64,000 nt of DNA from Methanobrevibacter sp. TLL-48-HuF1 (GTDB taxonomy: Archaea > Methanobacteriota > Methanobacteria > Methanobacteriales > Methanobacteriaceae). The number at the start of each line of letters is the position of its first letter. The stretch's first letter is position 1. The stretch is from assembly GCF_023617305.1 (NCBI RefSeq), contig NZ_CP081485.1, positions 62,001 to 126,000 of the forward strand, given 5' to 3'. Positions 52,701 to 60,882 of the stretch are shown here, one piece after another. Position numbers and translations under genes: made by a program. Below the pieces are notes generated by a model. It was not told the DNA's origin and did not search any database. It saw only the letters and a program-made list of their open reading frames with translations.

Positions 52701-53279
52701 TTAACGCCACCAAAATATGTAATAATTGTTTCTTTCAGTACTTGGTGTTGAAACATAATATGACTGGTCATTTGTCTGTTCACTATCATACTCCTGTTTT
52801 GCTTCATTTAATATTCCATAAAAGGTACTTGTGTCATATGAAGAATCAGGAGTGTTAATTATGATCTCCTCTATTTCATCAGTCATTTATCCGCTGCCCC
52901 CGAATATACAATATATTGAATCTCCTGATGAAAAATAAGCATGAGATACATCATGTTTTGCAAAGTTATTGTACTGATAAAAGTATGCTACATCATGTGA
53001 ACCTATAGTTAGGTTTTTGCCTTTGAAATTATGCCAGCACCCGTAACTGCTTGCAATATAATCCTCAATACATAAAATACCAAATGTATTTAAATCATTA
53101 TAATGATAATTCATATGGTCATTATTGATGTCACCACCCTGATATTTTGGAGGAATTTTAAAATCAACATCATTTATTTTTACAGTTTTCCAATTGGAAC
53201 TGTCAACTGCATTAGCACAGCCCATAGATATTATTAAAGCAATTAAAAGTAATGATAAGAAAAGCTTTTTTGAAAACAT
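52701..53279 (-). pseudogene. Secreted protein gene split by one in-frame stop
   Basis: Residues 1-130 (signal peptide KKLFLSLLLIALIISMGCAN, then NWKTVKINDVDFKIPPKY ... YFSSGDSIYCIFGGSG) end at a TAA (52887-52889). The next codon is ATG, and the same frame continues MTDEIEEIIINTPDSSYDTS, TFYGILNEAKQEYDSEQTND. The continuation aligns with the EF-hand protein at 48480 (FSAGDKLFK..SDIKKLQDIVKNLPNSTLTTEEFYARL). So one 193-codon gene is interrupted by a single nonsense codon. Either recently inactivated or producing two pieces. Confidence 0.65.
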
Positions 53280-53374
53280 AGTAATCTATTTGTACTAACT
53301 TATATATAACATTTTATTAACAATATTTTAAAAATAAATTATAAAAGTTTATATATCTAAAAAACAAAAATAGT

Positions 53375-53421
53375 ATTGTTCGTATTTTGATATATCTTAT
53401 TTTTTTACGAATACGAACAAT
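53375..53421. promoter_or_regulatory. Perfect 12-bp inverted repeat
   Basis: ATTGTTCGTATT (53375-53386) is exactly inverted as AATACGAACAAT (53410-53421), 23 bp apart. It lies in the non-coding stretch between the split secreted-protein gene (upstream of it) and the end of the 53495 gene. An operator or part of a structured RNA. Confidence 0.5.
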
Positions 53422-53435
53422 GGTGATGGTTAAAA

Positions 53436-53487
53436 ATGAGTATTCGCTATTACTCCTTTAGTGGTGTTTAGGAGGATGAATACTCAT
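53436..53487. terminator. Nested hairpin downstream of the J-domain-like gene
   Basis: ATGAGTATTC (53436-53445) pairs with GAATACTCAT (53478-53487), and inside it CTCCT (53453-53457) pairs with AGGAG (53470-53474). It starts 8 bp after the stop codon of the minus-strand gene at 53495, so a terminator is likely, though with the neighbouring inverted repeat a small RNA is possible. Confidence 0.5.
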
Positions 53488-53494
53488 TATATAT

Positions 53495-54199
53495 TTAAAT
53501 TAATTCATCTAATTTTTTACCGTATTCTTCAATTAACAAATAATCATTAGCTACAACATCCAATAACTGAGTCTTATAATCCTTAAATAATGCATCATCA
53601 TCAAGAATCTTTTTTTTGTTATAAGGATAGCTATTTTTAATATTATAAATTTCCTGATTGATTTGGCTAATTGATTTTATGAAAACATCATCATCTTCAA
53701 AAATTGTTTTGCCCTCAGGAATTAGAATAGCCAGAGATCTCATAGAAGTTAAATCATAATTCTCAAAAGCATCTACAATTTCTTCAAACAAATCTTTCTC
53801 ATAAATACTTTGAACAGGGTTAAAAGAAGGATGCAATTTATAAATTAAATCCAAATAAAGACTGTTTAAACTGTCCAAATCATCTTTAGACAACTCAAAA
53901 TGAATATCTTTTCGTTCAATAGCTAAATCTAATTCGCCCATATATTTTTCCAACATGCCAACTGATTCTTCAAATTCAATATCCAGCTTTTCATCAATTT
54001 CAGATAAATCCTCACCCTGATTAAACAGCTCAATATATCTTTTAATCATTTCCAATTCAATATCCAAATTATAAGCTTCACATTCAAGAAAACCAAAACT
54101 AAGCAGATACATATCTTCAATTTTAGGACAGATATGAAACCTCAGTTCATCATATTCAAAAATTAATTCGGCTAATTTTTCCTTTAAACTAATTGACAT
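53495..54199 (-). CDS. Protein with central J-domain-like region
   Basis: A 234-residue acidic helical protein. Residues about 105-150 (DLDSLNSLYLDLIYKLHPSF + NPVQSIYEKDLFEEIVDAFE) follow the J-domain-like pattern L..LY..L...LHP.......E..LF....AY, but the HPD tripeptide is HPS. N-terminal part helical (LAELIFEYDELRFHICPKIE). DnaK stimulation therefore seems unlikely. No membrane segment. Function unknown. Confidence 0.5.
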   Translation of the reverse strand: MSISLKEKLAELIFEYDELRFHICPKIEDMYLLSFGFLECEAYNLDIELEMIKRYIELFNQGEDLSEIDEKLDIEFEESVGMLEKYMGELDLAIERKDIHFELSKDDLDSLNSLYLDLIYKLHPSFNPVQSIYEKDLFEEIVDAFENYDLTSMRSLAILIPEGKTIFEDDDVFIKSISQINQEIYNIKNSYPYNKKKILDDDALFKDYKTQLLDVVANDYLLIEEYGKKLDELI

Positions 54200-54262
54200 T
54201 GTTAAAACCTTAATTCTATATATATGAATTAAACATATTTATAGATATATAGGTGATTTTAA

Positions 54263-54691
54263 ATGGAAATAAAAGAAAATAACCTTAAAGAATTAATCGA
54301 AAAATACATGAGCATTGAAGAAACAGAAGAAAACCATGAAGAATTACATCAGTTAGGTCACGAAATCGACCATGTAATCTTTGACAATAATTTTTATCTT
54401 GTAACACATAATGACGGCGAAGAAAAAGAAATTGTTTCATTAATAGTAGGTGAAGATGATGAATACTTCATACCATTATATACAGATGATGAAGAAGTAA
54501 AAGAAGCAATTGAAATATTTAAAAAAGAGGACAGCGAAGCCGAGTTTGAAACTGAAATTGTATCATCAACAGACATATTGGAAACCTACTTAGATGATGA
54601 TACTTTCCTTGGAATAGCTATTAACCCACCAAAATATGACTTTGTAATATTTAGTCAGAATGTCATTGAAGATCACCAGGACTGCTGCTGA
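54263..54691 (+). CDS. SseB-like protein
   Basis: A 142-residue protein resembling the SseB N-terminal domain: FYLVTHNDGEEKEIVSLIVG, DDEYFIPLYTDDEEVKEAIE, FLGIAINPPKYDFVI. It ends in DHQDCC. Two similar genes lie at 56519 and 56964. SseB-like proteins of archaea have no known role. Ribosome-binding site ggtgatttt, followed by a terminator hairpin at 54701. Confidence 0.65.
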   Translation: MEIKENNLKELIEKYMSIEETEENHEELHQLGHEIDHVIFDNNFYLVTHNDGEEKEIVSLIVGEDDEYFIPLYTDDEEVKEAIEIFKKEDSEAEFETEIVSSTDILETYLDDDTFLGIAINPPKYDFVIFSQNVIEDHQDCC

Positions 54692-54700
54692 ATTTATACC

Positions 54701-54722
54701 AGGAGATATACTCTCCTTTTTC
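54701..54722 (+). terminator. Intrinsic-type terminator
   Basis: AGGAGA-TATAC-TCTCCT (54701-54717) followed by a T run (tttttc), 10 bp after the stop codon of the SseB-like gene. Confidence 0.7.
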
Positions 54723-54850
54723 TTCAATTAGATAAAAAATGAAATTTATAAAGTTATTAAAATGAATATGGTAAAAATCATATTAAAACTTTTTTTCAAT
54801 GTTAACAGCTAATTATAGAATAAACCATGCTATAAAATGTAATAAATAAT

Positions 54851-56122
54851 TTAACATAAACAACCTATTGGAATTACTTTTACATCATCTTCTGTTGTAT
54901 AAGCATATTTGCCGCCTGTAATAACTGCTAAAAATTTAGGTTCTTTGAAATTTTTTTCTTTTAATAAATTCTTCAGTTTTAATAAGTTTTTAGCTCCTTT
55001 TTCTATTTCATCACTACCTAATTTAAATTCAATTAAAGCATAATCACCATTTTCTAAATGTATTACACAATCAGCTTCTAAACCATTTCTATCATTATAA
55101 TAAGAAATTTCTCCCCATTTCTTGCTGGTATAAACTCTTAAATCTCTAATACATAATGTTTCAAAAATAAAACCAAAAGTATTTAAATCATCCATTAAAC
55201 TTTGTGGTGATAAACCTAGTGTTGCAACAGCAATAGATGGATCAATAAATTCTTTTTTAGGACTTGACCTAATAGAACTTTTAGACCGTATGCTTGGAGA
55301 CCATGCTGGAACATCTTCTATGACAAACAACCTCTTCAATGCATTAATATAATTATAATATGTATTTTTACTAATATTTTGAAACTCAGCATTAATGTCT
55401 GCTAAAATAGTTGAGTTTGAAGCTAAAGTGGAAATATTTCTTGAATATGACCTTAAAATGTTTCTTACTTTTTGAGGATCGCGTTTAACATCATCAAAAG
55501 AGGAAACATTAATTTCACAAATGTTTTTCACATAAGATTTTGCTACAAACAATTGTGCTTTTTCAGATTTTTTATTTAAACTTTCAGGCCATCCCCCTCT
55601 ACAAGCAGCAAATATCAAATCTTTAACACTTAAATCAGAAGTAATGCCATTAATATTCATACAAGGATTTTTAAAAAGTTCTAAAATTGAAATTTTACCA
55701 TTTGATTCACCGCTTTCATAAAGACTCATTGTTCTCATAAGAACTCTATGGATTCTTCCAGTACCTGTGTGCATCACTTCTATATCCTCAATAGTAGTTG
55801 AGCCTGTTAAGATATATAAACCGTCTTCATGAAGTTCATCAACACTGTTTCTCACAGCATCCCATAAAATCGGTGCCATTTGCCATTCATCAATAAGTCT
55901 AGGTTTTTCTCCTTCAAGAAGTATGGATGGCTGTATTTTAGCCCATCTTAAATAATTTTCAGATTGATCTGTGTCCTGTAGTTTAATACTGCTTTTTGCA
56001 TGTTGTTCGGCTGTTGTTGTTTTACCGCACCATTTTGGACCTTCAATAAGAATTGCGCCAATCATTTCTAAATATTCATCAATTTCCTCATCAATAAGTC
56101 GAGATTTATATTTAAATGCCAT
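54851..56122 (-). CDS. DUF4143-type AAA ATPase
   Basis: A 423-residue protein. AAA_14 domain: Walker A ILIEGPKWCGKTTTAEQHAK near residue 30, RLIDEWQMAPILWDAVR with Walker B, GLYILTGSTTIE. The C-terminal DUF4143 part has ISYYNDRNGLEADCVIHLEN, GDYALIEFKLGS (D, E-x-K: a complete PD-(D/E)XK site). A distinct subfamily from those at 13621 and 19795. Like them it has repeats upstream (56170-56262), suggesting autoregulation. Confidence 0.8.
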   Translation of the reverse strand: MAFKYKSRLIDEEIDEYLEMIGAILIEGPKWCGKTTTAEQHAKSSIKLQDTDQSENYLRWAKIQPSILLEGEKPRLIDEWQMAPILWDAVRNSVDELHEDGLYILTGSTTIEDIEVMHTGTGRIHRVLMRTMSLYESGESNGKISILELFKNPCMNINGITSDLSVKDLIFAACRGGWPESLNKKSEKAQLFVAKSYVKNICEINVSSFDDVKRDPQKVRNILRSYSRNISTLASNSTILADINAEFQNISKNTYYNYINALKRLFVIEDVPAWSPSIRSKSSIRSSPKKEFIDPSIAVATLGLSPQSLMDDLNTFGFIFETLCIRDLRVYTSKKWGEISYYNDRNGLEADCVIHLENGDYALIEFKLGSDEIEKGAKNLLKLKNLLKEKNFKEPKFLAVITGGKYAYTTEDDVKVIPIGCLC

Positions 56123-56169
56123 GGTATACTTCCTCTAATTCATATATTAATTTTATCACATATAAATTA

Positions 56170-56262
56170 ATTGGGCAACTTTGCATAAAATCATATGACC
56201 AATTTGCATAAAATCATTGGGCAACTTTGCATAAAATCATATGACCAATTTGCATATAATAT
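56170..56262. repeat. Iteron-like repeats upstream of the ATPase gene
   Basis: Two 46-bp units (56170-56215, 56216-56261), each made of two 23-bp halves: ttgggcaactttgcataaaa + tcat and tgaccaatttgcataaaatc + at. So four copies of CAAyTTTGCATAAAATCAT-like sequence in a row, about 50 bp upstream of the ATPase start. Operator or iteron function inferred. Confidence 0.7.
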
Positions 56263-56518
56263 AAAAAAGTATAGCATTAAACTTTCTTTTACTTGAAAGC
56301 AGATCAGCTTTTGAAAAGAATATTATAAACTGACAACAATTTTACTAAATAAAAATAATTTATAAAAATATTGTTTAGTAACTTAACAGCGAATCTATTG
56401 GAAGTTTCATCATGTTAAAGTCAAGAATGCATCTATGAATTAATATTAATGTAAATTTATTAATTATATATAATTTAAAAATGAAATAATAAATCAATTA
56501 TACTCTGGAGAAAGATAT

Positions 56519-56962
56519 ATGAAAACTGAAGATTTAGAAACTTATAAAAAAGACGGAACGAAAGCTTCTAAAAGTCAACTAAAGGAATTTATAAAGTTAT
56601 ATGCTACAATAGCTAAAGAACTCAAAAGTGAAAATTCAATAGAACTTAACTCTGTTAAAACAAATATCAAAGAAACATACTCTAAAGAAGTTTATTTAAC
56701 ATTAATTGATGAAGCAGAAAGATTTGTAAAATTCAATGTTTCTCAAGGTTCTAAAGAATATGTTATCCCTATATTTACAGACATTACCGAATATAGCGAA
56801 GGCAAACAAAAAATATCAGCTTTATTTTTAGATAAATTATCCTGTAAAGTTTTATCTGCAGGTGATATTGGAAAATTAGCCGATGATGATGAAAATTTTA
56901 AAGGTTTGGTGATTAATCCTCATTCACAAAATTTTATGATGGACCGAAATGGTGGTTTTTAA
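56519..56962 (+). CDS. SseB-like protein
   Basis: A 147-residue protein with the same architecture as 54263: helical N-terminus and an alpha/beta domain FVKFNVSQGSKEYVIPIFTD, ITEYSEGKQKISALFLDK, FKGLVINPHSQNFMMDR. No active-site residues known for this family. Overlapped at the 3' end by the ribosome-binding region of the next SseB-like gene. AT-rich DNA upstream (56263-56518) holds no gene. Confidence 0.6.
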   Translation: MKTEDLETYKKDGTKASKSQLKEFIKLYATIAKELKSENSIELNSVKTNIKETYSKEVYLTLIDEAERFVKFNVSQGSKEYVIPIFTDITEYSEGKQKISALFLDKLSCKVLSAGDIGKLADDDENFKGLVINPHSQNFMMDRNGGF

Positions 56963-56963
56963 T

Positions 56964-57236
56964 ATGGAATTTATTTGTCCGGTTTTAGGTGAAGGTGATG
57001 AAAGAGATTTTATAGCTATCGGTCATGCAGAAAACTTCAAAATTGCTGTATTTACTGACTTAGATATGTATCATGAAGGTTGCAAATATTTAGGAGTAAG
57101 TGGCTATGAACCAATTAAAGTTTCTGATAAATTATTCAAAGACCTTGCTAAAAAAGATGATGAATTCACAGGCATTATTGTAAATATTCACAATGAAAAA
57201 AAGATTATAAATAAAGAAGAATTAGAAAGATTATAA
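56964..57236 (+). CDS. SseB-like protein, short
   Basis: About 90 residues: FICPVLGEGDERDFIAIGHA, FKIAVFTDLDMYHEGCKYLG, FTGIIVNIHNEKKIINKEEL. It matches the core of the preceding SseB-like protein without its N-terminal helices. ATG at 56964 with GGTGG at 56951-56955; one base follows the previous stop, so translation is coupled. Converges with the next gene, overlapping by 6 bp. Confidence 0.6.
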   Translation: MEFICPVLGEGDERDFIAIGHAENFKIAVFTDLDMYHEGCKYLGVSGYEPIKVSDKLFKDLAKKDDEFTGIIVNIHNEKKIINKEELERL

Positions 57237-57503
57237 TTCATCCTCTTCAGCTTCCTCATCATCGACAATAGAAAAATTACTATAATATTTATATCTATAA
57301 GACATTTTAAATCCTTTATCTGCTTCTCTTTTTGGTCTTAATTTACGCCTTTTAGTAGCAGAAATTTCTTTTTTAGGATTTTGATGTGTTTTAACTAAAT
57401 TCTTATTTTCCCTTACAAACTGCTGTTGTCTGGTTCTAACACGATTATACTTATACACACCTTTTCTCAACAGACGTCTTCTGGTTGTTACAAATCTTAA
57501 CAC
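57231..57503 (-). CDS. Small basic protein, unknown
   Basis: A 90-residue protein, very rich in Arg/Lys in the first 65 residues (RRRLLRKGVYKYNRVRTRQQ) with an acidic end (DDEEAEEDEL). GTG start preceded by GAGTGAT. Nucleic-acid binding is possible by charge only. Follows the gene 57513-57692 by 9 bp in the same direction. Confidence 0.5.
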   Translation of the reverse strand: MLRFVTTRRRLLRKGVYKYNRVRTRQQQFVRENKNLVKTHQNPKKEISATKRRKLRPKREADKGFKMSYRYKYYSNFSIVDDEEAEEDEL

Positions 57504-57512
57504 AAAATCACT

Positions 57513-57692
57513 CTATTGTCTTGAAGCAGATTTATCTAAAGTAGCTTGAATTTCATCAATTCTATCAACAACCACTTTAATAGCTTGTTCACCTTGACGG
57601 GTAGGATTAATACCTTGCTCAACTAATAATGCATCCCTAATATCCCTTAATCTATCAATTGAATCAATTTTCATTATTGTACTATAAAACAT
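57513..57692 (-). CDS. Small helical protein, unknown
   Basis: A 59-codon gene with a strong GGAGGAG ribosome-binding site 4 bp before the ATG. The product (MFYSTIMKIDSIDRLRDIRD, ALLVEQGINPTRQGEQAIKV) is helical and soluble. No family recognised. It is the first gene of a two-gene unit with the basic protein downstream. Confidence 0.55.
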   Translation of the reverse strand: MFYSTIMKIDSIDRLRDIRDALLVEQGINPTRQGEQAIKVVVDRIDEIQATLDKSASRQ

Positions 57693-57776
57693 ATTTCTCC
57701 TCCAAAATTTATTATTAACTATATTACATTTTTATTTAGAATAATTTATAAATCTTATCATATTAAAACAAATATT

Positions 57777-58571
57777 ATGAAATACAACATTAAAACAATC
57801 TACCTGGCTGGAGGGTGCTTTTGGGAAGTGGAAGCATACATTTCAAGATTAAATGGAGTTATACAAACAGAAACAGGATATGCAAATGGTATAACCCATG
57901 ATCCAACATATGAAAAAGTAGCTGCAGGTAAAACAAAACATGTAGAATGTGTAAAAGTAAATTACAATACTTATGAAACAACATTGGAAGAAATACTTAA
58001 AGAATTTCTAAAAATAATTAAAAAACCAGCCAAACCGCAACACAAATTAGGAATTTACTGGCATGAAAGTAAAGATGCAAAAACAGTTTTAAAATTCTTA
58101 AAACAATCAGAACCCAAATTACCTATTGAAGCAAATTTTTTAAGGGGATTTTATCTTGCTGAAGAAAAATATCAGAAATACCTAGATAAACATCCTGAAA
58201 TAAACTCAGATATTGAAATAAAAATGAATCCAAGTGATAATTTAACATTGCTTTCATATCAGGTAACTAAATTGGCTATGAACGAAGAAGCATTTAGCGG
58301 AAAATATGCTGATTTTGATGAAGAAGGAGTGTATGTAGACATTACAAACAATGAAGAACTGTTTTCATCAAAAGATAAAATAAAAACCAATTCAGGATAT
58401 GCATGTTTTAGTAAAGCTATTGATGAAAATGCAATTGATAAATTGAGAGATTTTTCATACGGTATGGTCAGATTGGAAACCAGAGCCTCTAAAAGCGGAA
58501 TACATTTAGGATATAAAAGAAGAGACTATTATGAAATAAACTCTGCTGCACTTAAATTTATTTATAAATAG
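57777..58571 (+). CDS. msrA: MsrA-MsrB fusion (peptide methionine sulfoxide reductase), MsrB half altered
   Basis: A 264-residue protein. Residues 1-150 are MsrA with the nucleophilic Cys in YLAGGCFWEVEAY, TGYANG and HVECVKV; it reduces methionine-S-sulfoxide. Residues 155-264 are MsrB-like (YQVTKLAMNEEAFSGKYADF, TRASKSGIHLGYKR, EINSAALKF). In MsrB the catalytic Cys lies in RYCxNSAAL; here the segment is YYEINSAAL, so the Cys is replaced by Glu. A Cys occurs instead in SGYACFSKAI, where WP is usual. MsrB activity is doubtful. Confidence 0.8.
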   Translation: MKYNIKTIYLAGGCFWEVEAYISRLNGVIQTETGYANGITHDPTYEKVAAGKTKHVECVKVNYNTYETTLEEILKEFLKIIKKPAKPQHKLGIYWHESKDAKTVLKFLKQSEPKLPIEANFLRGFYLAEEKYQKYLDKHPEINSDIEIKMNPSDNLTLLSYQVTKLAMNEEAFSGKYADFDEEGVYVDITNNEELFSSKDKIKTNSGYACFSKAIDENAIDKLRDFSYGMVRLETRASKSGIHLGYKRRDYYEINSAALKFIYK

Positions 58572-59715
58572 CTACTCCTTTTTTAATAGCTTTCAAACCG
58601 TCCATTAATAATTTTCTTGGACAGGCAATGTTTAACCTTAAAAATTCATCACTGTTTTTACTAAAATCAACACCTGCAGATAACAGCACCCCAGTTTTTT
58701 CATTTAAAAACTTAACAAAATCCTTTGAAGAAATATCTAAACTGGAACAGTCCAGCCATAATAAATAAGTAGCATCTGCATCTATTAACTTAATTTCAGG
58801 AATTTCATCTTTTATAAAATCAGCTACAAATTTCTTATTGTCATAGAGATACTGGCGTAATTCATCAAGCCAAGGCCTGCCATTTTTATATGCTGCTATT
58901 GCACCAGTTATAGCAAAAATATTGGCTCTACTAACCCACTCAACATCTAAAGCATTGAAAATATCTTCCTTTAATTTATCTCCAACAATATAAACTGCAG
59001 CAGTATTCAATCCCGCTATATTAAATGATTTAGTGGGAGAAACTGTTGTAACAGAATCATAATTGCTTATACTGGCAAAAGGAGTATATTTTTTATCTGG
59101 ATCAGTTAAATCACAATGAATTTCATCAGATATTATATTTACATCATATTTAGCACACAAATCAGCTATTTTTTCCAAATCCTTTCTGGACCATATTTTA
59201 CCAACAGGATTGTGAGGATTGCAAAGCATCATCAGAGTTACATTTTCATCAGCTAATTTTTCTTCCAAATCCTTAAAGTCAATTTCATAGCTTCCATTTT
59301 TATACACTAACTGATTTTCCACAATTTCTCTGTTATTATCTTCAATTACATAGAAAAATACATGATACACAGGAGTTTGTATTAAAATTTTATCGTTTTC
59401 TTTAGTTAATTTACGAATAATAGTTGCTATTGCAGGCATTACCCCATTGGCAAATTTTAAATTGTTTTTATCCATATTTAATCCGTAATATTTCCACCAA
59501 TTAATATATGCATCGTACCATTCATCTGGAATTATGGCATATCCATAGAGATTTTCATTAGCTTTATTTATAATTTCTCCGGATATTTCAGGTGCAACTT
59601 TAAAATCCATATCAGCTACCCACATCGGCAGCTTAGTATCAAATAAATCCCATTTTAAGCAGTTGGTATTTTTACGATTAATTATGCTGTCAAAATCATA
59701 CTTCATACAAATCAT
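58558..59715 (-). CDS. PatB/MalY-type pyridoxal-phosphate C-S lyase or aminotransferase
   Basis: A 385-residue fold-type I PLP enzyme: LPMWVADMDFKVAPEI at the start, LMMLCNPHNPVGKIWSRKDL, IISDEIHCDLTDP, the PLP Lys in TTVSPTKSFNIAGLNTAA and FLRLNIACPRKLLMDGL. Family members cleave cystathionine or act as aminotransferases. ATG at 59715 or 59706, neither with a clear ribosome-binding site. It overlaps the end of the convergent msrA gene by 14 bp. Confidence 0.8.
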   Translation of the reverse strand: MICMKYDFDSIINRKNTNCLKWDLFDTKLPMWVADMDFKVAPEISGEIINKANENLYGYAIIPDEWYDAYINWWKYYGLNMDKNNLKFANGVMPAIATIIRKLTKENDKILIQTPVYHVFFYVIEDNNREIVENQLVYKNGSYEIDFKDLEEKLADENVTLMMLCNPHNPVGKIWSRKDLEKIADLCAKYDVNIISDEIHCDLTDPDKKYTPFASISNYDSVTTVSPTKSFNIAGLNTAAVYIVGDKLKEDIFNALDVEWVSRANIFAITGAIAAYKNGRPWLDELRQYLYDNKKFVADFIKDEIPEIKLIDADATYLLWLDCSSLDISSKDFVKFLNEKTGVLLSAGVDFSKNSDEFLRLNIACPRKLLMDGLKAIKKGVAIYK

Positions 59716-59930
59716 TTTTAATTTCTTTTATAGCTATTGCTGGAACACAAACAGCTAATTAACAACGTTATTTCCAGTAGTTACATTGCCTCCAATCTAT
59801 ATATCATCATAACTGGAGTTGCTGTTTATATTTTATTTCTTCTAAAGATATTGCCCTTATTAATGCAGTTTACATAGCCATTATAAGACATTAAATATTT
59901 TATAAAAAAAGTAGTTTAAAAAGAAGAGAA

Positions 59931-60803
59931 TTAATCTTCTTTTTTAAAGAAATCATCCTGAATATCATTAACTATTTCAGTGAATCTTTTAGTTACATCT
60001 GATTTAGGTTCAATAGTAACCATTACTCCACCTTTATTAGGTGAATTTGATACTTTTTCAGTTAATGGTAAATCTCCAAGATAAGTAATTTCCATTTCAT
60101 CAGCAAACTCTTTTCCATCACCTTTACCAAAGATATGGAGTTTTTCACCACAATGCGGACATTCATAGTAAGCCATGTTTTCAACTAAACCAATGTTTTC
60201 CACATTTAACATTTCAACCATTTTTACACATTTTAAAACATCTTCCTGGGATACTACATTAGGAGTAGTTACCATAACTACTGCATCAATATCAGGAATT
60301 GTCTGTAAAACTGTTAATGGTTCATCACCAGTGCCCGGCGGGTTATCAATAATAAGAACATCAAGAGGACCCCATGCTACATCAGCTATTAACTGTTTAA
60401 TACTTCCTGTTTTTTGTGGACCTCTCCAGATAATAGGTGTGTCGATACTGTCTAACATAAATGCCATTGACATTACTTTAAGACCGCTTGGTGCTTCAAC
60501 CGGCATCATATGACGTTCTTCGTTAATCATAATGTCCTGATCTTCTACACCTAACATTTTTGGTATGTTTGGACCATGAATATCTGCATCCAATATTCCT
60601 GTAGTAAATCCTTCTTTTTGAAAAGCTTCTGCAATATTTGCAGCTACTGTTGATTTTCCAACTCCACCTTTACCACTCATAACAGCAATTTTATATTTAA
60701 TTTGTCCTAAGTTTTTTGAGAGGTTGAGCTGTTGTTCAATCATTTGTTTTTGTTGTTCAGGAGTCATTTCTCCTCCATGACCATGATGTCCATGTTCTGG
60801 CAT
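59931..60803 (-). CDS. Mrp/NBP35-family iron-sulphur carrier ATPase
   Basis: A 290-residue protein of the Mrp/ApbC family. A His-rich start (MPEHGHHGHGGEM) is followed by the deviant P-loop AVMSGKGGVGKSTVAANIAE, DADIHGPNIP, IIDNPPGTGDEPLTVLQ, and CPHCG (residues about 215-220), the CxxC that holds a 4Fe-4S cluster between two subunits. It delivers clusters to target proteins in the cytoplasm. Complete, normal length. Confidence 0.88.
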   Translation of the reverse strand: MPEHGHHGHGGEMTPEQQKQMIEQQLNLSKNLGQIKYKIAVMSGKGGVGKSTVAANIAEAFQKEGFTTGILDADIHGPNIPKMLGVEDQDIMINEERHMMPVEAPSGLKVMSMAFMLDSIDTPIIWRGPQKTGSIKQLIADVAWGPLDVLIIDNPPGTGDEPLTVLQTIPDIDAVVMVTTPNVVSQEDVLKCVKMVEMLNVENIGLVENMAYYECPHCGEKLHIFGKGDGKEFADEMEITYLGDLPLTEKVSNSPNKGGVMVTIEPKSDVTKRFTEIVNDIQDDFFKKED

Positions 60804-60882
60804 AATATCACTCTCTAAAAATTTTATTTCTTATATAATATATTATAGTAACTAAAAGTATTTAAAAGTTTACACGTAAAAG

